NCBI GenBank assembly: GCA_014529385.2
Contig: CM043966.1
Location: 140,604,211-140,668,210, forward strand
DNA: 64,000 bases
Origin: Adiantum capillus-veneris
Taxonomy: Eukaryota; Streptophyta; Polypodiopsida; Polypodiales; Pteridaceae
Reading direction: 5' to 3'
Part shown: one piece after another, positions 1-10,453 of the stretch
Layout: each line of letters starts with the position of its first letter
Position numbering within the stretch: position 1 is the first letter of the stretch
Translations under genes and position numbers: made by a program
The notes under the pieces: model-generated
Database searches by the model: none
What the model was told of the DNA's origin: nothing
What the model saw: only the letters and a program-made list of their open reading frames with translations

Positions 1-212
1 ACCCTCGTTGGCTTCAACAGTTTTAGCAAAAGATTCACCCTCGAGCTTCGTCTTCTTCCCAAGAGAGGCCTCCCGAAGCTTCCCCCAAACTATCCCCAAA
101 AAAGAACTCCACCACTAAAATCGTTCGAAAAGCTCCCTTATAGGGCGTGTCAGGCCACCCCTATTTTGGGCTCGACCTTTCTTTTTTTAGATCCACACGT
201 GTGTGCATCGTC
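1..212 (-). repeat. F1 element LTR, left part (interrupted by element A)
   Basis: These bases match 33746-33956 (the LTR shared by F1 and F2) almost end to end, and the match resumes after element A at 27565. The window begins about four bases inside this LTR. The paralogue at 33746-34046 acts as an empty site and shows that A inserted here. The orientation is taken as minus because the purine-rich tract next to the LTR and the longest related reading frames point that way. Confidence 0.7.
208..212. repeat. Target-site duplication of element A, left copy
   Basis: TCGTC directly precedes the TG start of the 5' LTR and is repeated directly after the CA end of the 3' LTR at 27560-27564. A perfect 5-bp duplication marks integrase-mediated insertion and fixes the outer borders of A. 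Confidence 0.9.
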
Positions 213-434
213 TGTTAGAAGCAAGCTAACACGGATACCATTTTTCGAAGTTCTCATTTGTAAAACACTTATTATTTTGATAAATCGAGAATATTGTAGC
301 TCCTATTTTCTCGGATAAACTCTATAATTAATGATCCGGGGCTACAAGCTTCCAGATTGTATCAACCTGTCATTATCCATCTTTGGCAGAACTCCTAGAT
401 TATTAGTTTTGACCACCAAAAACCTTGGCTAAGG

Positions 435-441
435 TATAAAA
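435..441 (+). promoter_or_regulatory. TATA box, first copy, element A 5' LTR
   Basis: TATAAAA lies in the context GGCTAAGGTATAAAAGC. The same context occurs in the A 3' LTR at 26862 and, slightly changed, on the minus strand in the D LTRs, which argues for a conserved core promoter. Confidence 0.7.
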
Positions 442-949
442 GCTAATTTTTGTAAGTTATTATTAGGTTTTTGGATATTGAAATACACAGCGTGAGCTAA
501 GGACGCTCACTCCTCTTCTTCTTGCGCTTCCTACTCCCTCCCCTGTTATCACATTGCAGTCGCGTTTGTTGCATTGCAACCGCATGTAAGAGCTCTACAC
601 ATTGACGCAAGCATATCACAATATTTTATAGCTTTTGGTATCGTCGATCATCGGCCTAATTTCATCATAGCTAGGACTTTACACTTTCAAATAAAAGACT
701 AAGCATAGGCGGGGTATTGGGGCATCATTGCTAAGCATTTAGATGCATTTTGGGTCGAAAACAACTAGGTCAAAAATCCACTGCTGTTAATAATCGTAAT
801 TTTGGAACTGGACCTAAAGTGGGGTTTGAGACTATAATCATGTGTGTTTAGGTCTTATAAACATGTCCAAATTGTATCAACCTGTCATTACCCAACTTTG
901 GCAGAACGCCCAGATTATTAGTTTTGACCACCAAAAACCTTGGCTAAGG

Positions 950-956
950 TATAAAA
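950..956 (+). promoter_or_regulatory. TATA box, second copy, element A 5' LTR
   Basis: This is the duplicate of the box at 435, exactly 515 bp downstream within the tandem duplication. The 5' LTR therefore holds two potential start regions in series. Confidence 0.65.
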
Positions 957-1652
957 GCTAATTTTTGTAAGTTATTATTAGGTTCTTGGATAATGAAATA
1001 CACAGCGTGAGCTAAGGACGCTCACTCCTCTCCTTCGTGCGCTTCCTACTCCCTCCCCGGTTATCACATTGTAGTCGTGTTTGTTGCATTGCAATCGCAT
1101 GTAAGAGCTCTACGCATTGACGTAAGCACATCACAATATTTTGTAGCTTTTGGCGTTGTCAATCATCGGCCTAATTTCATCATAGCTAGGACTTTACACT
1201 TTCAAATAAAAGACTAAGCATAGGCGGGGTATTGGGGCATCATTGCTAAGCATTTAGATGCATTTTGGGTCGAAAACAACTAGGTCAAAAATCCACTGCT
1301 GTTAATAATAGTAATTTTGGAACTAGACCTAAAGTGGGGTTTGATACTATAATCATGTGTGCTTAGGTCCTATAAACATGTCTTAGAAGTTTCGTTATGT
1401 TTGGATGTCATTCCATGATGTAACAGATGTGATTTGTTTGTCGCTGAGTGATTGACTTTTGGTGATTTCAGTCACTTGATTGTAGCTTGAGTTAGATGCG
1501 AGTTGTTAGTTGTTTTCCGAGATATTGACAACCTCTTGTAGCCTCTATGCACTAGTCGAGTCAACTTTGTCCCATGGATTGACAATTTAATCGTGGTTCT
1601 CGCTAATACTGCAATAAGATAGGATAGTGAGGTTAGACATGCGTCCCACATT

Positions 1653-1670
1653 TGGCATCGTTGTCGGGGA
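1653..1670 (+). other. Primer-binding site of element A (tRNA-Asp type)
   Basis: TGGCATCGTTGTCGGGGA begins two bases after the 5' LTR. It matches the complement of the plant tRNA-Asp 3' end (TGGCGCCGTTGCCGGGGA) except for three changes, all G-to-A or C-to-T transitions as expected from decay of methylated cytosines. Confidence 0.85.
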
Positions 1671-2345
1671 TTGAAGGGACCTAAACTGGGGAAAAAACGA
1701 GCGTCTTGTGAAGTTATCCTTTAAATTCCTCTAGGATTTCCTAGAGTTCAAAAATTTCTTTTAGAAACCACATAGCCTAAGATTGTCGTCTTTTGCTGTG
1801 TAGAGGTAGCTTGGAAGTAATCGTACTTGATGAGTGCCTTTAGGATTGTAGGATTGTAGAAATAAATTAAGATTTTGAGAATGATTGGTAGACGAAACAA
1901 GTCTTAAGATAAATGCTCAGAAAACCATAAAAGACAAGAAAACGAGTATTTGTGAACACTTTTCACAACCCCATTACGTGAGAATCTAGGAGTAGGGTAA
2001 GTAGGATCCGAGGTGGATTTTAGAACATTGTTCTCTCTGAAAGAATCATTGTGAGTTGTTATTAGAAGTTTCAAAATTTCAGGTCTACGGCTAGAAATAG
2101 CACGAAAAGACTCGAAACCACTCAATTAGACTGGAGAGTAAGCATAAAAGTTGTAAAAACCAGTGGGTAAGCTCAAGGAAACTTCGAGGTAAAAATTTCA
2201 AGAGTTAGCCAAAACTCAGATTATTTACTTTCTTTTGACAGTTTAGGCCAAAGTAAGTTTTGACTTGATTCATAGGCTTAAATAAGCTCATAAAAAGACT
2301 GTCTTTAAAAAAATTACAAAAATTGGTTCATTTCAAGCCTGAAGT

Positions 2346-2363
2346 TAATAATCACGATTATTA
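2346..2363. repeat. Leader palindrome 1 of element A
   Basis: TAATAATCACGATTATTA is an inverted repeat around ATCRYGAT. The one change from a perfect palindrome is a CpG-type transition. Confidence 0.75.
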
Positions 2364-2629
2364 GCTTTTAGCTCAGATTTGACCAAGGTTCATACCATTG
2401 ACTCATTGCATGTGTACAAACAACTTTTGTAAAGGCACAAAAGATTTGGATCACCAAACCGACAAAAAATTGGGTAAAAACTAAAGTTTGTACTGACTTT
2501 CTAAATCTTGAGTGTAAATTGAAAAAAAAATTGTATAAACTTGTTGAAATTTGATTCTTAGGCTTATATTAATGTGATAAACATGTGTACATGCTCAGTC
2601 GACCAAAAAGATGCAAAAAGTTGCCAGTT

Positions 2630-2651
2630 GTAAATAATCGCAATTATTTAC
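2630..2651. repeat. Leader palindrome 2 of element A
   Basis: This 22-bp inverted repeat has the core TAAATAATCGCAATTATTTA, flanked by G on the left and C on the right. It lies 284 bp after palindrome 1. The centre differs from CGCG by one G-to-A change. Confidence 0.8.
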
Positions 2652-2922
2652 ATCTGTCCTATTTTTTAACTTTTTTGACCAAGTCAGCATACCACTAGTT
2701 TTATCATGTTGTAATAAGCCCACAAACCAAATTTGGTAAGATTTGGATCACTGTATTGAAAACTGTGACCAAATTTGCAAAGTTAGTCCGTGGACAGGAA
2801 ATTGATGACCATTTGACCAAAAATTGTCCAAACTTGATGAAACTTGGCTAGGGACCTTAACTTGAGGTGCTTAACAGATCTGTGTCAAAGTTGGGACAAA
2901 AATTTACAAAAATTTAGCTGGA

Positions 2923-2944
2923 GTAAATAATCGGGATTATTTAC
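2923..2944. repeat. Leader palindrome 3 of element A
   Basis: This 22-bp inverted repeat has the core TAAATAATCGGGATTATTTA and lies 293 bp after palindrome 2. Confidence 0.8.
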
Positions 2945-3206
2945 ATCTACTTCAAAACATGAAAATTTTGCAAATTTGAGTATACCACAAGGTCAAGCAT
3001 ATCAAGTAGACCCCACAAATCAATCTTGGTGAAATTTGGATCACAAAAGTGAGACTTAAGCTGGATTCTTGAAATCAGAGTCTGCGGACACAAAACAATT
3101 GATAAACTTGATCAGATTTTGTCCAAACTTGTTGAAACTTGTCCAGGGACTTTAATAGGTTGTATACTTGCCAAACCAAGCCAAAAAGTGCAAAAAACTA
3201 GCAAAA

Positions 3207-3228
3207 GTAAATAATCGTGATTATTTAC
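3207..3228. repeat. Leader palindrome 4 of element A
   Basis: This 22-bp inverted repeat has the core TAAATAATCGTGATTATTTA and lies 284 bp after palindrome 3. Confidence 0.8.
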
Positions 3229-3825
3229 TACTGCTAACCAGGGATATCAATTTTGACTTTTGAACTTGTAGAGTGTTAGTCCATCATAATACAAGTCACC
3301 GGGCAATTTTGGGTTTAATCGGATTCAAACTGTTATATGTTCACTCAGCTTCCAAGTTGCAGATTAATCCTTGGATTTTTGCTAAAGTCGAATCTGAAAG
3401 TCAATTGCTCACTTCTATAGCTCGATTTGAAGTGATACACATAGATCAATCACGACAGTTAGCAAAAACTCTACTGTCTTTGTAGAAGAATAGCTAACTT
3501 GATCAAATTTATACAGGAATTAGGTTGCAGACAAGGAATTGACAATTCAGCAGAGGTTGCAATTAAGTCAAGTGGAAATTGACGACAAGTCAATCCAAAG
3601 GTAAGTACTCTATCCAGGGTTTCGCCAGTCTTTATGAACCTTAGATCTGGTCATGTAGTAGGAAATCAAGGCATATTCGGAGAAACCTCCACTAGAGTAT
3701 CCATCGAAGACAGCGTGAATCAAGGCAATTCCTTGCACACAATCCTTGAAGAAGTCTGAGATACTTTTTCAAATTCAACATCTGAAATTTCTTCTTACTC
3801 GACTCACTCGGAAACAGGAACGACA

Positions 3826-6600
3826 ATGCGCTATAAGCATATAGTCTCTTTTTATAAGATTAACCGCCATGGAGCTCAGGTTTACCTGGACCCTAACGAG
3901 GAGTATGCTATTCGCATTGATGACCATGGTATCAAGTTCGAAGAAGAGATTAGGACAAACAAACAAGAAAAAATGTACATGGACAGAAACGGTTGGACAG
4001 AAACGGAACTCAGTATGTACAAATTGAAAGCCCTGATGTGATAGACAAATGGGCGTTAGAAGTAAACACCATAATCCAAGATATGTCAGCAAAAGAAGGA
4101 GCACCAAATTTAAAATTCGAGGGATATGATCAAGTAGATTTGAAGTCTTTGAAACGGCTTAGTACGGATAATCCTAGGATCAGAATATATTGTTGGGAGG
4201 ATAGAAACGTAAAAGATATTCAGTGGACTTCGCATGCCAAATTAGGATAACTAACGGCCATGAAGATCATCTATATCTTCAAGATCAAAGATAAGGGACC
4301 AGCAGACCTACCAACCTACCTGTTTAGGGATTGTTATAACAAAAACTTTGTTATGATGACTCCTGAGGAAGTAGAACAAACCAAATACCAAGGGTATTCC
4401 ATAAGGGATTGGATATTGGGACAAGGACCAAAAACAATTCCAAGAGATGAACACCATGAGAGATCATCTGAGAGTAATGTTAAGAAACCAGAAACCACCT
4501 CATCACGTAGAAAACCAAGTGACACTAAGGCCAGTCCAAGGCTACATGAGTCACTATTTCCAACAAACTGGTTTGAAGGACTCGGAACAGGACCAACTTC
4601 CAGGAGACTAGGAATTGAACCAAACAGATGCGTCAGACCAGTTGATTTTAAAAAACGGGTCAAAAAATATAGTGGATCAGGGGATCCATACGACTACTAA
4701 GGAAACTTTAAGCAGGTGCTAAGAGCAGAACATATATTCGATTTCCATACTCAATTCGAGGGGTTTGGAATGACATTTGAAGAAAAAGCATTGACATGGC
4801 TCCAAAACATTCCAGCAAGGTCAATCATGGACTTGAAAACATTAGCTCAAGGATTTTTTAGCTGCTTGTTCCAAAACGGGGATAAAAAATAGTATGGTAG
4901 CTCAAATCTACAGCTTTAAACAGAAACATGGTGAGTCTATTAGGGATTGTGCAACTCGAATGAAACAATACATTGCCAGATGCCCAAGGCTATAGATACC
5001 TGCAGAAGAACGACTCGTATCTTTGTTTCTAGAGGGACTGCTAAAAAAGAACTTCATGCTGTACTCTATAGTAAAAAGCATACAACCCTAGAAGAGTGTG
5101 TGTCGGATGCTATTGACTTAAGAGACAATTGAGATATTTTTAACGAAGAAGATGTCCCTAAGGATAAACAAAGCGAGAAAACAACATCCACTAAACCAGC
5201 ACAAGTGGGAACGACTGCTGCAACATCACTTTCAGTCATAGAAGATATGCTCAAAAGGATGAACAACATGATGAACAACATGCAAAAAGCACCTATGAGG
5301 GGACCAGGACCAGGGATACCTCAATAGGGACAACCAATTAGGCCACAAAAAAGGTGTGCAATTGAGGGTAAATGGACCAACCATGAGACCCACGAGTGCT
5401 ACTTCCGACCAAAGTATGATGGGAATGTTCAGTACGTGCCTATGAGGCCACAAGGACAACCCATGTACATATATCATCCTAATATGGTGCAAGCTCAAAG
5501 ACCACCAATGGGTATGAAAAGACCTCAACCTATGTTGGGTCAACAACCTCCATACCTAGGGCATAATGTAGTGCCTGTAAAGTATATGCACTCCGAAGGA
5601 GTCATAGATGAACAAGCATTAGTGCCTGTTACACCATATGCGGAGCCTAGTCCATCTATAGTGATGGTAGAAGGAGATTGGTATAATTCATACCCACCAC
5701 CAATGGAAGAAACTGTGACTTATGCTCCACCAGAGCTCGCACCAATGTATTATGTAGCTAATCAAGGTGTCAGACCGAAGACCCATGATTAAGCCAAGAA
5801 CGGAAAAGTGTCACAATTGTGGTGCAAATGATCATTGGAAAAATGAATGTCCAGAGCTTGACAAAACCCTCAAGCCAGTGGAAGCCTATTGCATACAATG
5901 TTGCAAAAAGGGAGGACACTTTTTAGAAGATTATCCTAAAAATCCTTTAAACAAGGGTAAAACAGTAGTAAACGTAGTCCAAGTGATACCTAGTAGCTCA
6001 TCAGAGAGTGAACCGATTGTTCCAATCAAGGTAATCACTAGAGCCCAGGCTAAGAAAAAGAAACACAACTCCTCTGATGATTTGAAAAATACGAAAGTTT
6101 CTTCTCAAAGGATCAAAAGAAGTAGAAGCAAAAGATATGATATGAGAAAACAAAAACAACGGGTTTAAATCGAGGAGAAAGCAAAAAAGCTATTCCACGA
6201 AAAGGTGAAAGAAATTGGAAGTGAAATCAAGAAAACAACCGTAAAATGTGGAGGATTCATTCTGGTTGATAAAATTTTTGAGCCTATTAATGCAGCCTTG
6301 GAAGTCTACCAAGCAGGACTTAAAGTAGGCCAAAACATGGAAAACAAATGGAAAAACTATCCTTCTCTAGACATGGAAGCAGCTAAGCTGGAAGCTTATC
6401 AAAATTTGGTAAGAATCACGCAAAAAATACTAGAAAAAAAAACCCAAGCTTGAAAGTATCGCAAAACCTGAAGAGCTTGTGGTAAGAGACACTGAAGAAA
6501 AACCAAATGTGGTGGCAGAACCCCACCTTGAAACAAAAGAACCAGAACTTATAGTGCCGGACAACGAAGATGACTTAGATGGAATTCCATTCATAGAGGA
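3826..6600 (+). pseudogene. gag: Element A gag (capsid and nucleocapsid), broken
   Basis: This is the structural polyprotein that would form the particle. The start is the ATG at 3826, whose product begins MRYKHIVSFYKINRHG and resembles the gag start of element D. The frame is changed near 4000 and interrupted at 4249 and 4698. After 4698 the capsid part continues with FKQVLRAEHIFDFHTQFEGF and ALTWLQ, closely matching FKQVLRAEQITDFHTQYEGF in D. A CX8HX4C motif (CAIEGKWTNHETHEC) near 5355 and a zinc knuckle CHNCGANDHWKNEC near 5812 mark the nucleocapsid; a second knuckle (CIQCCKKGGHFLEDYP) has lost residues. A basic stretch follows, then a segment at 6205-6453 that is shared with D. The assignment to gag is firm; full length is uncertain because of the breaks. 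Confidence 0.82.
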
Positions 6601-7720
6601 AGACTAGCCAGGACACTTATGGGAAAAAGTTAGAGAGATCAATGATGGGAGCCTAACTCTAAAGTCAGCTTCTATAGAGGTAGTTTGGTTGGATAACCTA
6701 CCTTCTAAATATGAATATGGATGTACAATCCTTGTATGGGGATTGCGGATCTGAAGCTTCAGGAATGTCGAAACCATTGACCTTGAAAACATTACCCTCT
6801 TACTTGGGAGATTACGAAGATGAATCCATAGTGTGTAAAACCACTCAAGTAAAAAGAGTTGAATAGACCCTAGAAGTAGACAACATTCATTCAATCATGT
6901 CTACACGCATCCAATGCACTCTTACCTTGGGAGAACTGTTAAAACTCATACCATATTTATGAAATAATCTACAGAAAACCCTAGAGAAGGTGAGGATAAC
7001 GGGGCTAATCTCAAAAAAACTGGGAAAATTGAAAAACGAAATAGACAACAAAGAGATTCGATCTGTTCCAATGAACAAAGTGGGAGAATATTACAAAGGG
7101 GAAGAAGGAAACACCACCCTTCCAGTGAAATATAATGACATTGAAATCATGGAAATATTGGATAGTGGAGCAGGCATAGCCATAGCCACGAAAGTAGTAT
7201 GGGAATCATGGGGACAACCAGCCATCAGACAAACTCGAATGAAATTGCAATTGACTGACAGACACATTGAGAGATCATAGGGCTGCTTGAAAAAGCGATA
7301 GTCAATTCCTGTGGAATTGAATATCAACACACTTTTTCCATAGTAGACTTTGGAAAAAAACTCAATTATGAAATCATATTGGGAAGACCTTTCATGCGAC
7401 AGGTACAACTTATCCAAGATTGGGGAAACAATTATCTATACTTGAAGCAAGTGGGATCTATAACAAGGGTAAATCTAAAAGATCACACTTATAGAGATGT
7501 CTTGAAAATACCCATACAAGAGTCTGATTTAGTCTCTCCCACTTGAAGCAAGTGGGATCTATAACAAGGGTAAATCTAAAAGATCACACTTATAGAGATG
7601 TCTTGAAAACACCCATACAAGAGTTTGATTTAGTCTCTTCGGCTGAAACTAATCTTCCATCGTGGTTAAACAAAGATACTCCTATTTGGATGTGTGGAAC
7701 TTCAGAGAATGGGAGTTTAA
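6600..7720 (+). pseudogene. Element A retropepsin (protease 1), broken
   Basis: This is the aspartic protease that would cleave the polyprotein. The active site is ILDSGAG at about 7165-7185, preceded by CTLTLGELLKL and the conserved lead YYKGEEGNTTLPV. The fold continues after an early stop (7278-7280) with IILGRPFMRQ near 7375, the usual ILGRPF signature near the C terminus. D and B carry the same domain with the same lead sequence. A 101-bp tandem duplication (7441-7642) repeats the last strand of the domain. The order after gag and before RT is normal for Ty3/Gypsy. Confidence 0.85.
7441..7642 (+). repeat. 101-bp tandem duplication in protease of element A
   Basis: Two near-identical copies begin cttgaagcaagtggg at 7441 and 7542. 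The duplication repeats the codons after the protease core and changes the frame, so it is a late damaging event. Confidence 0.85.
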
Positions 7721-8640
7721 AATGAGAAGAATATATTCTAGAAAGGGATTGCACAGACGAAACCTATGTACATGAACCCTTTTCAGAGCACTTGTTGAGC
7801 CATTCGAGTGGACTCAAATTTTAGCGACAATGGATGTATGTGTGAATATTTCTATGCCTACTCAATTTTTCAATGAGGATGGTTATGACATAATTCCCAT
7901 CCAAATGATTTCAACCCTGAACATTGATGATGAAGATGAGGAACCCAAGGACTTGATGAAAGCTCAACAAATATTTTCAGACCTCTACTATGATGCAACA
8001 GATGAGCTAGATGAACACTCAGCTACCTCATAAAATTTGGGGTCAAGAACATGTGAGAGCTAAGCTACTCTTGAAAGGAGGGGACGAAAAGTTTTTTGAC
8101 TTTCCTAACCAGAAATCAAGAAGACAAAAATGGTATAAGCGAAAAAGAGACACCAAAAGTGTGAAAACACGACCTATTCCATCAGTCTCTAGTAGAACAC
8201 AATTCCAGATGTAGATAGATACAAATGATTGTGTCAAGGAAAAAATCACTAGCAGATATCCTTCAAACAAAAATCCAAAAATGTCTAAAACATCGAGAAA
8301 AACAAGGAAGGATACTCATGCAAACCAATAGGATAAGAAGCCAATCATGACACGAGTTGAGTGGAAAAGAAATATCAAGAGTTAAAAAAATCTCTAAAGG
8401 AGATATATACGACCAAAATGGAAACCACAGAAGAGGATGGTAAGGATATAATGAGTGTTCCATCCCATTACAAAACGTATACTCTCTAAGATCGAAAAAT
8501 CATAGTCGAACAACCTATTAGGGAACTACGAAAACAGGGTGAGTCCTACGAAGGGCCTGAAAACACTAAAAAGATAGACCTGGTTGAACCAGGAGAAGAG
8601 CCTAGACTTGCTTACATTTCAAACGACCTAACAAAGAAAG
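7721..8640 (+). pseudogene. Element A linker between protease and RT
   Basis: The part at 7790-8030 encodes EWTQILATMDV and then an acidic tail (DDEDEEPKDLMKAQQIFSD). The EW.xILAT.D phrase recurs after protease in D (EWTHILATLDV) and, weaker, in B (DWVHLAATIDT), so it is a conserved piece of this lineage. The rest of the stretch is interrupted and I recognise no enzyme domain in it. Confidence 0.55.
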
Positions 8641-9580
8641 AAGAAGAGCTCTTGATGAGTTTGCTAAAAGAATACCAAGATATCTTCGCTTGGTCTTACA
8701 AGGATCTCATGGGTGTTGATCCAAAAATCTGTCAACATACCATACCCATGAGAGATGATGCGAAACCAAGTAGACAAAGGCCATACACGTATAATGAAAC
8801 ATTTGCCAAGAAGATAAAAGAAGAGATTGAAAAACTAAAGGAAGCCAAATTCCTTTACAAAATTGAACACACAGATTGGGTGTCTCCAATTGTGGTAGTA
8901 CCCAAGAAGAATGGAAATTACAAGTGTGTGTCAATCTCAAAAAAGTGAATGCAACAATATTAGAGACAAATTTTCTTTTCCAATCACTGAGCATGTTTTA
9001 GAATGAGCTGCAAGAAAAGAAGCTTACAGCTTCTTAGATGGCTTTTCGGGATACAATCAACTTTTGGTTGACCCAAAAGATTAGCATAAAACTGCTTCTG
9101 CAACAAAATGGGGTATTTTTGCCTATCGGGTTATGCCGTTTGGGTTAATTAATGCTCCAACCACAATTCTTAGAAGTATATATGGAAGATCTATGCGTAC
9201 ATTCATCAATCCGAGCTGATCATTTTGAACATCTCAAAAAAGTATTCAAAAAATGTAGACTTTCTAGGATTTTGCTTAAATCCCGAAAAGTGTACATTCA
9301 TGGGTAGACAAGGAAAAATTCTTGGACATATAGTGTCTAAAAATGGCATAGCTACTGATATTGAAAAAATTCATGTCATTGCTGATTTGCCTAGACCAAC
9401 AACAGTCAAGGGGGTACAAGCCTTCATGAGGCATTGTGGATATTACCGACGGTTTATCTACATGTACGCTATAATTGCAAAACCCATGTATAGCTTGATT
9501 ACACACTTTGAGTGGACCGAGGCATGTGAAGAATCCTTCATGAAGCTTAAGCAAGCTCTCACCTTAGCTCTAATATTGAA
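8641..9580 (+). pseudogene. pol: Element A reverse transcriptase, broken
   Basis: This is the RNA-dependent DNA polymerase domain of Pol. It opens with the usual lead YQDIFAWSYKDLMG, then WVSPIVVVPKKNG (palm and fingers), a frameshift near 8935, YSFLDGFSGYNQ, and AYRVMPFGLINAP near 9120-9160. The catalytic YxDD box reads YMED at about 9181, so one of the two catalytic aspartates is replaced. A further shift lies near 9230, after which CTFMGRQGKILGHIVSKNGI and the connection domain GYYRRFI follow. All motifs are in the normal order. The domain is certain and inactive. Confidence 0.9.
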
Positions 9581-9820
9581 AGCACCAGATTGGAATAAGA
9601 TATTTCACATACATATAGATGCTTCCAATTTTGCTTCGGTTGTATACTAGCTCAACCAAGAGACGAGAAAATTCAATTTCCTATTTTTTATGCTAGTCGA
9701 CAGTTGAACATGGCGGAAAAGAATTAAACCACCACCAAAAGGGAAGGACTAGGAATGATCTATGCCGTTAAAAAGTATAGACATTACCTATTAGCCAACA
9801 AGTTTGTGTTCTTTGTGGAC
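9581..9820 (+). pseudogene. Element A RNase H, first part, cut by element B
   Basis: The RNase H domain begins after the RT connection with IFHIHIDASNFAS (first catalytic aspartate) near 9600. It continues in another frame through YASRQL and KYRHYLLANKFVFFVD, where the sequence stops exactly at the TG of element B. The other half resumes at 19006. Confidence 0.85.
9816..9820. repeat. Target-site duplication of element B, left copy
   Basis: TGGAC precedes the LTR and recurs at 19006-19010. Both copies fall in the RNase H codons of A (FVD then HQALLYLV). Confidence 0.92.
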
Positions 9821-10101
9821 TGTTAACCCTCACGGCTCACGGACACCCTATCACCTACGATAGACGTTGTACTATTTACTTGGTAGAGTCAGGTACCGGG
9901 CTTGTCGGTCCAATAGGAATGGTTAAGAGTGATCATCAATGAGAGGCGCACTCTAAAACTGGAATGTATAACGTTTGGGTAAGATTGGCTCAGTGTGGGT
10001 ATCCAAATGTGAACGGGCATTCTCTCATTTGTGCAATTGAAGAGTGCTCTTGCTCCATCTCCATCTTCTTATTCTTCATCTCCTTGTGTGTGTGTGTATG
10101 C

Positions 10102-10194
<93 letters not shown>

Positions 10195-10431
10195 CGATCG
10201 AGCATTGCGACGGTACGACTGCGGCGAGGCGGTTGAGCGCGGCGTAGCGACGTCTCCCTCTTCTTTGCGGCGAGGAATCCTCCACGACAGGAAGCGTAGA
10301 GCGGTGAGTGATACACCAACGCCATCTTTGAGCTTACTAGTTTAGGCTTGCTGTGTGCTTGGAGCCATTTGTGGCTCGCACACAGTGTATCGGCAAGTTC
10401 CTTGCATTGACACGTGCGACATACGCGCACA
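9821..10431 (+). repeat. Element B 5' LTR, lacking the TATA region
   Basis: The LTR starts TGTTAACCC and ends GCGCACA. Compared with the 3' LTR it misses 38 bp between 10018 and 10019; those bases (18571-18608 in the 3' copy) contain the TATA box. A (TG)n tract and an 87-bp GA microsatellite lie downstream. Confidence 0.93.
10106..10192 (+). repeat. (GA)n microsatellite in element B 5' LTR
   Basis: An uninterrupted run of about 43 GA units follows a short TG run. The allele in the 3' LTR is shorter (77 bp). Long reading frames drawn through it are artefacts of the repeat. Confidence 0.98.
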
Positions 10432-10435
10432 TTTT

Positions 10436-10453
10436 TGGCGCCGTTGCCGGGAA
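10436..10453 (+). other. Primer-binding site of element B (tRNA-Asp type)
   Basis: TGGCGCCGTTGCCGGGAA lies four bases after the 5' LTR and matches the complement of the tRNA-Asp 3' end at 17 of 18 positions. Confidence 0.9.

Larger units (their letters stand above)
213..1650 (+). repeat. Element A 5' LTR, with an internal 515-bp tandem duplication
   Basis: The LTR starts TGTTAGAAG and ends CCCACA. It is 1438 bp against 910 bp for the 3' LTR. The excess is a tandem duplication (353-867 and 868-1382, offset exactly 515 bp) that the 3' LTR lacks. Each copy carries the TATAAAA box. Confidence 0.93.
1671..3825 (+). other. Element A 5' leader with a degenerate array of palindrome-bearing units
   Basis: No convincing coding region is seen in this 2.1-kb leader. 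From about 2230 it is built of degenerate units that repeat phrases such as gatttggatcac and ccaaacttg-tgaaactt. Each unit carries a CGCG-centred palindrome of about 20 bp, at 2346, 2630, 2923 and 3207, so the spacing is 284, 293 and 284 bp. The same palindrome recurs between pol and ORF3. Confidence 0.7.

Noticed and set aside
1653-1670. tRNA gene fragment
   Set aside because: It is only the 18-nt primer-binding complement next to an LTR; no tRNA cloverleaf follows. The same applies to 10436-10453 and 53877-53895.
2346-3228. CRISPR-like array because of regular short palindromes
   Set aside because: Spacing of about 285 bp, repeat-derived spacers and the eukaryotic retrotransposon setting exclude it.
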